The notes beneath the pieces were generated by a model. It was not told the origin of the DNA and did not search any database. It was given only the letters and a program-made list of their open reading frames with translations. The translations under genes and the position numbers were made by a program. 35,696 bases of DNA from Enterobacterales bacterium (lineage in GTDB: Bacteria; Pseudomonadota; Gammaproteobacteria; Enterobacterales; Enterobacteriaceae), in contig JAATGH010000066.1 in the NCBI GenBank assembly GCA_015654745.1, positions 1-35,696 on the forward strand, given 5' to 3'. Shown piece after piece: positions 9,458 to 17,270 of this stretch. How positions within the stretch are numbered: the first letter of the stretch is position 1; the number at the start of each line of letters is the position of its first letter.

Positions 9458-10212
9458 TAGACTAGCTTGCCCTGAAAAATCGGTACGGATTCAAACAGAT
9501 ACCCATCAAATTCCGGCGCGTCGGCATCGGAAATTTCCATTAGGGTATTTTTGACGCTTTCCATATGCTGCCACATACTTTGATAGGACCCCATAACATC
9601 CCGCCGGCGCAAGGCCACCAGAATATTTTGATGATCCGCCAGCCAGCGCAGGCGTAGCGAACGCGTATCGATATGGCTGTAGAGCTGCTGCCATAACGCG
9701 CTCGACTCCTGGCGCAACCAGATGGACTTAACCGTTTCCAGCAGCATCTGATTTTGCGTGGCGCCGGCGATCAGCTCATGAAACAGCTTATCGTTATTGA
9801 CGCTGCGTTCGTTGGTCGTGATATCGCGCTGCTCCTGCTCCAGGGAGCGCCGCAGATTTTCTATATCCATTTTAGTGGCCATTTTGGCGGCGAAGGCCGC
9901 GATATTGCTCTCCAGCAGCTGGCGAGCCTGCAGCAGTTCAAATGGCCCCACTTCACTCTCGTAAATGGCCGGTTCGCCCGCATCCTCAAGAGGAATACGG
10001 GTTACATAGACGCCGGATCCCTGGCGGATATCGACAATGCCTTCCAGCTCGAGCATCAGCAACGCTTCGCGGATAATGGTACGGCTCACGCCGTAGGTTT
10101 CCGCGATATTACGTTCGGGGGGCAAACGCGCGTTCACCGGGTAATCGCCCGAGGTGATCTTTTGACGCAGATCCCGGCCAATTTCCTGATACTGTTTTTT
10201 TTCCTGCAACAT
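9457..10212 (-). CDS. GntR-family (FadR/FCD) regulator of the adjacent PTS genes
   Basis: A DNA-binding repressor of 251 residues from ATG at 10212. The N-terminal winged helix carries ARLPPERNIAETYGVSRTII and REALLMLELEGIVDIRQGSG, very close to the UxuR/ExuR recognition region. The C-terminal half looks like an FCD ligand-binding domain (ELLQARQLLESNIAAFAA). A GTG at 10248 would extend it by 12 residues, but the ATG has a good ribosome site (GAGGG). UxuR-like proteins bind TTGGTATACCAA. Three similar palindromes lie between the PTS IIC and IIA genes, so it probably controls this PTS locus. The effector may be a phosphosugar; this is inferred. Confidence 0.88.
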   Translation of the reverse strand: MLQEKKQYQEIGRDLRQKITSGDYPVNARLPPERNIAETYGVSRTIIREALLMLELEGIVDIRQGSGVYVTRIPLEDAGEPAIYESEVGPFELLQARQLLESNIAAFAAKMATKMDIENLRRSLEQEQRDITTNERSVNNDKLFHELIAGATQNQMLLETVKSIWLRQESSALWQQLYSHIDTRSLRLRWLADHQNILVALRRRDVMGSYQSMWQHMESVKNTLMEISDADAPEFDGYLFESVPIFQGKLV

Positions 10213-10262
10213 CACGCCCTCTTCCCCTAGCCATGCGAACGAACCCACGTCGTTACATCAGG

Positions 10263-10580
10263 CTAGTGTAACAAACCCAGAGCCTGATCGAGTACCTTTG
10301 CGCCGTTTAAAGTACCATAAGCCACGGAATCGATAACCGCGATGGGAATCTGATATTCATCGGTTAGCTTTTTATTTGCCACTAGCTTGAAACGGACCTG
10401 GGGACCCAGCAGCACCACCACGATGTCGTTACCGTAAGTCTGCAACTCGTCGCGCAGATTTTGCTCCGGGATGGCGTAGATCAAATAATCCAACGACCGT
10501 ATGGCCGCTTCTTTTTCCATTTTAGTGACCACCAGCGAGGTGGACATGCCCGCCGAGCAGGCCAGAATAATACGTTTCAT
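10263..10580 (-). CDS. PTS Lac/cellobiose-type EIIB component
   Basis: The soluble phosphocarrier that passes phosphate from IIA to the sugar during transport through IIC. It has 105 residues (ChbB 106). The phosphorylated cysteine is C8 in ILACSAGMSTS, the standard Lac-family IIB loop. An upstream in-frame ATG at 10607 overlaps the glycosidase gene, but ATG at 10580 has AAGGA six bases before it and gives the family length. It lies 10 bases after the GH1 gene in one operon: IIC, GH1, IIB, gntR, GNAT. Confidence 0.94.
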   Translation of the reverse strand: MKRIILACSAGMSTSLVVTKMEKEAAIRSLDYLIYAIPEQNLRDELQTYGNDIVVVLLGPQVRFKLVANKKLTDEYQIPIAVIDSVAYGTLNGAKVLDQALGLLH

Positions 10581-10590
10581 GGTCTTTCCT

Positions 10591-12027
10591 TTATTTATAT
10601 TGATCATCGAGCGTTAACGTTAGGGTACGGGTGGTACTTAACCGGCCGAACCAGGCGGCGGATTTTTTCGGCTGCCGCCGCAGTTGGTGGTCGATATCAA
10701 TCTCAATCAGGCCATAGCGATTTTTAAAGGCGTTCATCGGCGATACGTTATCCGTAAAAGCCCATAACATATATCCCAAACATTTAGCCCCCTCTTCACG
10801 GGCTTTTAATGCCCAGTAAAGATGTTCGGCAATAAAATCGATACGGTAATCGTCCTGTATCTCACCTTCCTGATTTTTGAAATCCGTCTCGTTTTCGATT
10901 CCCATGCCGTTTTCAGCGATAAACCAGGGCATATTGGGATAATCCCGGTTCATGCGCTGCGCCATGTCATAGACAATCTTCGGCTGGATTTCCCAGCCGC
11001 GGGATTTATTCATCCGCCGCCCCGGCAGCTCGAAAGGATCATAATAATAGGCCGGATGAAACGGCGTATGTTCATTCCATTGATGGCTAGGCGCTTTGAC
11101 CCGATGCGGATAATAGAGATTTAGACCGACCTCATGTACCGGATAGCGGCGGATAATATCCAGCTCCCGATCGTCGTAGTCCCATGCCACCTGATGCTTG
11201 GCCAGCAGTTCGATAAGCTCCGCCGGATATTCCCCCAGCAATAACGGATCGAGAAATACCCGGTTGTAGAACAGATCATAGTAATGGGCGGCCAACCGAT
11301 CGTGGGGCGCACTGGATCGAGGATAGGTCACTTCCGGATTGAGGATCACGCCCATCGATCCACCCTCGCGGCGATAGCCTTGCTGCTCGAACAGCTGCAC
11401 CACGCGGGCGGTGGCCAGGTTTTTATGGTGGTTCCACTGCATCCATTTATGGGTATTTTGCTCGTAGGGATAACGCAGGGCGTCGAGATAAACCCGCGTC
11501 TGCACCACTATAGGTTCATTAAACGAATACCAGCGTTTTACCTTCCCGGCATAGCGGGCGAAGACCTGCTCCGCATAACGCACAAACAGTTCCACCACCT
11601 GCTTGGATTGCCAACCGCCATATTTTTCCAGCAACACGGCAGGCAGTTCATAATGCTCGAGGCAGATCATCGGTTCGATGCCCTGGCGCAGCAGCTCGTC
11701 CAAAAATTTATCAATATATAAGGCGTATTCCTCATCCACGATCGCCTGCTCATAATCCAGCAGGAAGCGCGACCAGTTAATGGAGGTACGATAATGGGTC
11801 AGGCCGGCCAGCTTCATTAAGGCCACGTCCTCGGGATAACGATGGATAAAGTCCGTGGCCACCGCTGGACCCACGCCGTTATGCCAGACGTGGCGATCCT
11901 GTTTATACCAAATATCAAGATAGGAATCCTGGCCCGGTTTCTTGCCGCTCCAGCCTTCGGTCTGCCAGGCGGAAGCGGCGGCCCCAAGGATAAAATCAGC
12001 GGGAATGGGCATTGAGACCTTACTCAT
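10591..12027 (-). CDS. 6-phospho-beta-glycosidase (GH1)
   Basis: A cytosolic glycoside hydrolase that splits a phosphorylated beta-disaccharide or aryl-glucoside delivered by the PTS. It has 478 residues (E. coli BglA 479). The acid/base glutamate is E171 in FNEP and the nucleophile is E372 in AENG. A late KKS-x-x-W motif is the usual phosphate-binding loop of 6-phospho enzymes. ATG at 12027 has GAGG seven bases upstream and overlaps the end of IIC by eight bases; a GTG at 12039 is a weaker alternative. Phospho-glucosidase versus phospho-galactosidase specificity cannot be settled by eye. Confidence 0.93.
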   Translation of the reverse strand: MSKVSMPIPADFILGAAASAWQTEGWSGKKPGQDSYLDIWYKQDRHVWHNGVGPAVATDFIHRYPEDVALMKLAGLTHYRTSINWSRFLLDYEQAIVDEEYALYIDKFLDELLRQGIEPMICLEHYELPAVLLEKYGGWQSKQVVELFVRYAEQVFARYAGKVKRWYSFNEPIVVQTRVYLDALRYPYEQNTHKWMQWNHHKNLATARVVQLFEQQGYRREGGSMGVILNPEVTYPRSSAPHDRLAAHYYDLFYNRVFLDPLLLGEYPAELIELLAKHQVAWDYDDRELDIIRRYPVHEVGLNLYYPHRVKAPSHQWNEHTPFHPAYYYDPFELPGRRMNKSRGWEIQPKIVYDMAQRMNRDYPNMPWFIAENGMGIENETDFKNQEGEIQDDYRIDFIAEHLYWALKAREEGAKCLGYMLWAFTDNVSPMNAFKNRYGLIEIDIDHQLRRQPKKSAAWFGRLSTTRTLTLTLDDQYK

Positions 12028-13387
12028 CAGTGACCTCACGGCGTTTTAAGGTTTCCGTACGGGAAGAATCATTCATTTCAGCAATAATCTGCGCCTGATC
12101 CGCCCGCCGGGACGCGACCTGGACAAACGGCAGATAAACCAGGAACGACACCACAATGCAGCCAAGTTGGGTTATCACCGCCCCCATGGAGCCGGCGGTG
12201 GATAGCCAGGCGTTAATCAGCGGCGGCGTGGTCCAGGGCACCATGACCACGGCTTTGCCGGCAAAACCCAGGCTGGTGGCAAAATAACCGATAGTACCGG
12301 TAATCAGCGGGGTAATGATAAAAGGAATGGCCAGGATAGGATTGAGCATGATCGGCATACCGAAGATCACCGGCTCATTGATGTTAAATACCGACGGGCC
12401 AAGGGATAATTTGGCGATTTCCTTCATCTCCTTGCGCCGCGACGTAAACAGTACCGCCAGCAACAGCCCGATGGTCAGCCCGGAACCGCCGATGCTCATG
12501 TAGACGTCCCAGAAGGGCATGGTGATGATATTGGGAATATCCTTGCCTTGCTCAAAGGCGGTCATGTTGACGGTAATCGCGCCCAGCAACAGCGGTTCGC
12601 GGATGGGTTTGATCATCTGATTGCCGTGGATGCCTATCACCCAGAACATCTGTGCGACGAACATCAGCACCAGGATACCCGGCAAGCTTTGCACCACGGA
12701 TTCCAGCGGTTCCTGCACCACTTTATAGACGGCATCGTAAAGATACATTCCGGTCAGGCGCTGGAAGACAAAACCGAAGGTGGCCAGCAGCACCACGGTA
12801 ATGATCGCCGGGATGAGCGCGGTAAACGAGGCCGATACGTTAGGCGGCACGCTATCGGGCATTTTGATGCGAAATTGGTCGACTTTCTCCAGGCGGGAAT
12901 AAACCTCAACCGAAAGAATCGCCATAAACATGCCGAGAAACAGGCTCTTGGTATCGGAAAACTGGCGCGCCAGTACGTCCTTCACCACCATCATCTGGTC
13001 GCCGACCATTAACTGTAAGGTGGTCGGCGTGACGGCGATAAAACAAATAACCGCCAGCAGGCCGGGGAACAAGGTACGCGAACCGTTAAGCCGACCCAGT
13101 TCGATACCGATCAAAAATACGGCGCCGATGGTTAAGAAATTGAGCGTGGCGTAATTGATGCTGGCCATAATCGGCTTTAACGTCGCCAGCGGGGCAAAAA
13201 ATCGAAAACTGGCCAGCCCATTAACCGGATCCAATACCATGTTGGAGATCAAGACCGAAAATGCGCCGACGATAATCACCGGCATCAACGTGATGAAAGC
13301 CGCCTTGATCGCCATGATATATCTAAAGCTATTAAACTTGCTGGCAAACGATCCCAGAGAATCGATCATCCGATCCTTAAAAGACAT
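12020..13387 (-). CDS. PTS Lac/cellobiose-type EIIC permease
   Basis: The membrane channel of a Glc-superfamily PTS that moves a beta-glycoside across the inner membrane during phosphorylation. It has 455 residues and about 10 hydrophobic segments. The substrate-site signatures of the ChbC/CelB/LacE family are present: GIHGNQ in the middle and NINEPVIFG in the C-terminal half. GAGGTGG (13392-13398) precedes the ATG. It is the first gene of the operon, next to three candidate operators, and its partner IIA is encoded divergently. Confidence 0.95.
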   Translation of the reverse strand: MSFKDRMIDSLGSFASKFNSFRYIMAIKAAFITLMPVIIVGAFSVLISNMVLDPVNGLASFRFFAPLATLKPIMASINYATLNFLTIGAVFLIGIELGRLNGSRTLFPGLLAVICFIAVTPTTLQLMVGDQMMVVKDVLARQFSDTKSLFLGMFMAILSVEVYSRLEKVDQFRIKMPDSVPPNVSASFTALIPAIITVVLLATFGFVFQRLTGMYLYDAVYKVVQEPLESVVQSLPGILVLMFVAQMFWVIGIHGNQMIKPIREPLLLGAITVNMTAFEQGKDIPNIITMPFWDVYMSIGGSGLTIGLLLAVLFTSRRKEMKEIAKLSLGPSVFNINEPVIFGMPIMLNPILAIPFIITPLITGTIGYFATSLGFAGKAVVMVPWTTPPLINAWLSTAGSMGAVITQLGCIVVSFLVYLPFVQVASRRADQAQIIAEMNDSSRTETLKRREVTDE

Positions 13388-13463
13388 GGCACCACCTCAT
13401 TTATTGGTGAGTTGAATAGGTAAATTTCGCGTTTAACGGTGGCCGCAATACAGTTTTGGTTAT

Positions 13464-13475
13464 CTGGCATACCAA
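13464..13475. promoter_or_regulatory. Candidate GntR operator 1
   Basis: CTGGCATACCAA, a near-palindrome of the form TTGG-N4-CCAA, resembling the UxuR site TTGGTATACCAA. It lies 76 bases upstream of the IIC start, closest to the IIC promoter. Confidence 0.55.
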
Positions 13476-13524
13476 AAACTAGCGGAATTGAATATTTTTT
13501 CTGTGATCCCCTTCTCACATGTCG

Positions 13525-13542
13525 ATATTGGAATTCCAATAT
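13525..13542. promoter_or_regulatory. Candidate GntR operator 2 (perfect 18-bp palindrome)
   Basis: ATATTGGAATTCCAATAT is perfectly self-complementary and has the same TTGG-N4-CCAA frame as its neighbours. Its left arm (TTGGAA, 13528-13533) could act as the -35 for the IIA gene, with TCTTAT near 13552 as -10. Confidence 0.55.
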
Positions 13543-13558
13543 GATGGAAACTCTTATT

Positions 13559-13570
13559 TTGGCATACCAA
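13559..13570. promoter_or_regulatory. Candidate GntR operator 3
   Basis: TTGGCATACCAA, one base from the UxuR consensus, located 12 bases before the IIA start codon where binding would block initiation. Its centre is 31 bp from operator 2 and 95 bp from operator 1. Confidence 0.6.
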
Positions 13571-13582
13571 TAGGGATCCTGG

Positions 13583-13918
13583 ATGAACGAAGACTTTGAA
13601 CAAACGGTAATGGAATTACTGATTAACGCCGGGGAAGCCCGATCCAACGCCATGGGCGCGATTCAGGCCGCCCGCGATACCAATTGGGACCAGGCGGATG
13701 CGCTAATGGCGGCGGCGCGCGAAGCCTCCCGTCAGGCCCATATCATTCAGACCCGGCTGATCGGACTCGATGAGGGGATCGGTAAAGTACCGGTCAATCT
13801 GATTATGGTGCATGCACAAGATCATCTAATGACCGCGATGTTATGCCAGGACCTGGCCGAAGAGCTGATTTTATTACGCCGCGAACTGGCAGAGCGACAT
13901 GGGCAGGCGCAAGGGTAA
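13583..13918 (+). CDS. PTS Lac/cellobiose-type EIIA component
   Basis: The soluble trimeric phosphocarrier that receives phosphate from HPr. It has 111 residues, typical of the LacF/ChbA family. The phosphorylated histidine is H77 in MVHAQDHLM, with the metal-coordinating aspartate three residues later. It is divergent from the IIC-GH1-IIB operon, an uncommon split arrangement, and shares a 195-bp promoter region with three candidate operators. AGGGA (13572-13576) is the ribosome site. Confidence 0.95.
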   Translation: MNEDFEQTVMELLINAGEARSNAMGAIQAARDTNWDQADALMAAAREASRQAHIIQTRLIGLDEGIGKVPVNLIMVHAQDHLMTAMLCQDLAEELILLRRELAERHGQAQG

Positions 13919-14048
13919 CTGACTTATTGGATCGAAAAGCAACGTCATGTATTAATTTTTAACAACATTGTGGTGAGCGAGAGCTTGGCGTGCGGAGGTG
14001 GTGGCGATATCATGCGGATCACTCCTTTTCATTAACATAAAAATTACT

Positions 14049-14855
14049 ATGTCGTTTCATTCACCTAAAGAAGTTGCAGCAATCGCCGTACAAACCGGCG
14101 TGACAAAAAGTCGCGCCCCTTTACCTTATTTACTGGTGCTCGGTAGCCTGGCGGGGGCCTATATTGCGCTCGGTTTTATGCTGGATATCCATGTTACCGC
14201 CAGCCTGCCGGCGGAGTGGGGTTCGTTCGGCGTATTTTTAGGCGCATCGGTGTTTCCGGTGGGCCTGGTCCTGACCATCATTGCCGGAGGGGAATTGCTG
14301 ACCGGCAATATGATGACGCTACCCATTGCCTGGCTCGCGCAACAGATCTCGCTATTTTCACTGGTCCGTAATTGGTTTTGGATCACTATCGCCAATTTTA
14401 TCGGCAGTATTCTGATTGCCTGGTTTTTTGGCCATGTGCTTGGTCTGACCGAAGGTGCGTTTTTGGCCAAAACCGTCGGCACCGCCCAAGCCAAAATTTC
14501 CGCGGATTTTCTGCATGCGTTTATTTCCGGTATCGGGTGTAACTGGCTGGTGAGCCTGGCGGTATGGTTGGCTTATAGCGGCAAGGATGTGGCCAGTAAA
14601 ATTCTGGGCATCTGGTTCCCCGTGATGGCGTTTGTGGATTTAGGCTTCCAGCATGTGGTGGCCAATATGTTCGTGATCCCGGCGGCGATATTTTCCGGTC
14701 ATGCGACCTGGTCGCAATATTGGGGCAATTTCCCGGGGGTCTTCCTCGGTAACGCCGCCGGCGGCGCCATCTTTGTCGCCTTGGTCTATTATGTGGCCTA
14801 TCGCCCGATGGCGGCGGAAACGCTCGTCACCGTCGTGGAACAAGGTAAAGCCTAA
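14049..14855 (+). CDS. Formate/nitrite transporter (FNT) family channel
   Basis: A pentameric inner-membrane anion channel of the FocA/NirC type, 268 residues, six helices. The FNT signatures are present: GGELLTGNM after helix 2, SGIGCNWLV in the middle, and DLGFQHVVANMF with the pore histidine. Whether formate, nitrite, hydrosulfide or another monocarboxylate is carried cannot be read from the sequence. The ATG at 14049 gives the family-typical start but has no clear ribosome site. An upstream in-frame GTG at 13998 would add 17 atypical residues. It follows the IIA gene by 130 bases on the same strand and may be a separate unit. Confidence 0.88.
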   Translation: MSFHSPKEVAAIAVQTGVTKSRAPLPYLLVLGSLAGAYIALGFMLDIHVTASLPAEWGSFGVFLGASVFPVGLVLTIIAGGELLTGNMMTLPIAWLAQQISLFSLVRNWFWITIANFIGSILIAWFFGHVLGLTEGAFLAKTVGTAQAKISADFLHAFISGIGCNWLVSLAVWLAYSGKDVASKILGIWFPVMAFVDLGFQHVVANMFVIPAAIFSGHATWSQYWGNFPGVFLGNAAGGAIFVALVYYVAYRPMAAETLVTVVEQGKA

Positions 14856-14920
14856 GCTGGACCGCCGGGGTCAATCAGCGAACGAGGGAATAACGCCATC
14901 GTTTGGCACCCGGCCCGGAC

Positions 14921-16204
14921 CTATTGTCCTGGCAGGGCGCCGTCAACCCGCTCTAGCGCCAGCAGTTCGTCCAGGGTTTGGCGGCGGCGAATCTCGCGCG
15001 GCCGCCCCTGTTCAAACAATACCTCGGGTAACAATGGACGGGAGTTGTAATTCGAGGACATCGATGCGCCGTAGGCCCCGGTATCATGGAATACCAGATA
15101 ATCGCCCACCTGGACGTCGGGCAGTAACCGCGGCGCCATCCCGCCGCCGGCCAATTGCGTAAACACATCCCCCGATTCGCATAGCGGCCCACCCACCACC
15201 GTTTCGCGGGTGGTCCAATCGGCCCGATAGGCGCCATCGGCCGGAATGGCTGAAATATGATGATAACTGCCGTACATGGCTGGACGCATCAGATCGTTAA
15301 AACCGGCGTCAACCAATACAAAGTGGCGACGGCCCATGTCCTTCACCGCCCGCACCTGCGCCACCAATACGCCGGATTCCGCCACCAAAAAGCGGCCGGG
15401 CTCGATCTCCAGCGTCACCGGATGGCCCAGATGACGGGCAATCGTCTGGCGGGCGGCGTCCCACAAGCCAAAATAGTGTTCGGTATTAATGGCCTCCTCG
15501 CCAAACCGGTAAGGCACCGATAGGCCGCCGCCGGCCGAGATGGCGTGCACATCCTGGCCCGAATCAATAACCTGTCGTACCATTGCCTCACACACCTGTC
15601 GCAAATGGTCATAGTCCACGCCCGAACCGATATGCATGTGAAGACCAATAAGCTTCAGGTTATAGCGGCGCAACTGTTCAATGGCCAGCGGCAGGTCATC
15701 ATGCCAGATGCCATGCTTGCTATTTTCGCCACCGGTATTGGTTTTCTGGCTGTGACCATGGCCGAAACCAGGATTAATCCGCAGCCAGACCCCATGCCCC
15801 GGCGAAAGCCGCCCCAACTGCTCCAGCATATCCACCGATCCGGCATTGACCGGAATGGCCAACTCCACCACCCGGCGCAATGTGGGCAGGTCAAAAACAT
15901 CGGCGGTAAACACAATATCACCCGTATCGGGACCGGGCAGGTACCCCGCCGCCATGGCGCGTTCTATTTCACCGAGGGAAACGGAATCCACCTTGACTCC
16001 CTGCTCGCGCATCAGCCGCAGGATATGGACATTGGAACAGGCTTTCTGCGCAAAGCGGATCACGTCGAATTGGCGCAATTGGCTGATACGTTCGACGATA
16101 ACCTCGCTCTCGTACGCCCAAACCGGGCCACCATAACGCTGGGCCAGATGGCGCAGATTGACCGCGTTTAACGCGCCTTGGGTGGTGTACAGACTTTGAG
16201 GCAT
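14921..16204 (-). CDS. lysA: Diaminopimelate decarboxylase LysA
   Basis: A PLP-dependent alanine-racemase-fold decarboxylase that makes L-lysine from meso-diaminopimelate, the last step of lysine synthesis. It has 427 residues (E. coli 420). The Schiff-base lysine is K54 in RFAQKACSN, the same number as in E. coli. GGGLSVPY, IEPGRF and the C-terminal GPLCESGD motif, which supplies a cysteine to the partner active site, are all intact. GGAGAAATC lies before the ATG. lysR is divergent, and LysR activates lysA in E. coli. Confidence 0.97.
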   Translation of the reverse strand: MPQSLYTTQGALNAVNLRHLAQRYGGPVWAYESEVIVERISQLRQFDVIRFAQKACSNVHILRLMREQGVKVDSVSLGEIERAMAAGYLPGPDTGDIVFTADVFDLPTLRRVVELAIPVNAGSVDMLEQLGRLSPGHGVWLRINPGFGHGHSQKTNTGGENSKHGIWHDDLPLAIEQLRRYNLKLIGLHMHIGSGVDYDHLRQVCEAMVRQVIDSGQDVHAISAGGGLSVPYRFGEEAINTEHYFGLWDAARQTIARHLGHPVTLEIEPGRFLVAESGVLVAQVRAVKDMGRRHFVLVDAGFNDLMRPAMYGSYHHISAIPADGAYRADWTTRETVVGGPLCESGDVFTQLAGGGMAPRLLPDVQVGDYLVFHDTGAYGASMSSNYNSRPLLPEVLFEQGRPREIRRRQTLDELLALERVDGALPGQ

Positions 16205-16338
16205 GATTTCTCCGTCGCTCGACGCGGCTAAAAAAAGATAATTTCAGCGATTATTCAGTAAATAAAGCTATTAATAAAATATCTTTTTTAGCGTCATCTA
16301 TTCAATTATGATATGGCTTTATTCGTACGGGAGCTATC
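16205..16338. promoter_or_regulatory. lysA-lysR divergent control region
   Basis: The 134-base AT-rich spacer separates divergent lysA and lysR, as in E. coli, and should carry both promoters and the LysR site. AATAAAGC (16261-16268) and GCTTTATT (16316-16323) form inverted arms 47 bases apart, candidates for LysR contacts. No single T-N11-A box can be picked by eye. Confidence 0.45.
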
Positions 16339-17259
16339 ATGTCCGCCATTTCCCTACGCCACATCGATATTTTTCATGCGGTCATGACCACCGGCAGTCT
16401 GACCGAAGCCGCCGCGCTGTTGAACACCTCTCAGCCGACGGTAAGCCGTGAACTGGCGCGGTTGGAGCAATTACTGCGTTTCACGCTGTTCGAGCGGGTA
16501 AAGGGCCGGCTTAAGCCGACCGGCGAGGGGTTGCGGTTATTTGAAGAGGTTCAGCGCTCTTACTATGGGTTGGATCGTATTATTAGCGCCGCCCATGCCA
16601 TTCGCGAATTCCGTCAAGCACAGCTATCGGTAGCCTGCCTGCCGGTCTTTTCCCAATCGTTGTTGCCGCTGGTGTGCCGGGAATTTTGCCAACGTTTTCC
16701 CGGCGTCAGCCTGAACGTGGTGCCCCAGGAGTCGCCGCTGCTGGAGGAATGGCTTTCGGCGCAGCGCCACGACATCGGTCTTACGGAAAATACCTTGACG
16801 CCGGCGGGCACCGAACGGGAAACCTTGATGACGCTTAACGAGGTATGCGTGCTGCCGGCCGGCCACCCATTTGCCAGCCGGCCGGTGTTAACGCCGGGTG
16901 ATTTTAACCGCCAGCCATATATCAGTTTGTCCGCCACCGACGGCTATCGTCAACTGCTGGATCGCCTGTTTGCCCGGGAGAATGTCGAACGGGAGATGAT
17001 TATCGAAACCCATAGCGCGGCGTCGGTATGCGCCATGGTGCGCGCCGGGGTCGGCGTCTCCATCGTCAACCCGCTCACCGCGCTGGATTATGCCGCCAGC
17101 GGCGTGGTGCTGAAAACCTTCAGCCACCAGGTCCCCTTCACGGTAAGCCTGATCCGTCCCCTTCACCGGCCGCCTTCGGCCCTGCTCAGCCACTTTATCG
17201 ATGACCTGCGCGACATCGCCGCCGGCGTGCCCGCCAGGCTGGCCGAGGCGATGGCCTAA
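16339..17259 (+). CDS. lysR: Transcriptional activator LysR
   Basis: The founding LysR-type regulator; it activates lysA when lysine is scarce and represses itself. It has 306 residues (E. coli 311). The N-terminal winged helix SLRHIDIFHAVMTTGSLTEA is followed by LNTSQPTVSRELARLE, the recognition helix, then a linker and a two-lobe effector domain. GGGAG (16329-16333) precedes the ATG. The divergent arrangement with lysA confirms identity. Confidence 0.95.
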   Translation: MSAISLRHIDIFHAVMTTGSLTEAAALLNTSQPTVSRELARLEQLLRFTLFERVKGRLKPTGEGLRLFEEVQRSYYGLDRIISAAHAIREFRQAQLSVACLPVFSQSLLPLVCREFCQRFPGVSLNVVPQESPLLEEWLSAQRHDIGLTENTLTPAGTERETLMTLNEVCVLPAGHPFASRPVLTPGDFNRQPYISLSATDGYRQLLDRLFARENVEREMIIETHSAASVCAMVRAGVGVSIVNPLTALDYAASGVVLKTFSHQVPFTVSLIRPLHRPPSALLSHFIDDLRDIAAGVPARLAEAMA

Positions 17260-17270
17260 GCGCGCGTTGC

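Noticed and set aside
13502-13519. CRP-like site TGTGA...TCACA in the PTS divergent promoter
   Set aside because: The half-sites are 8 bases apart, not 6, so the spacing does not fit CRP. I could not support it beyond the half-site match.
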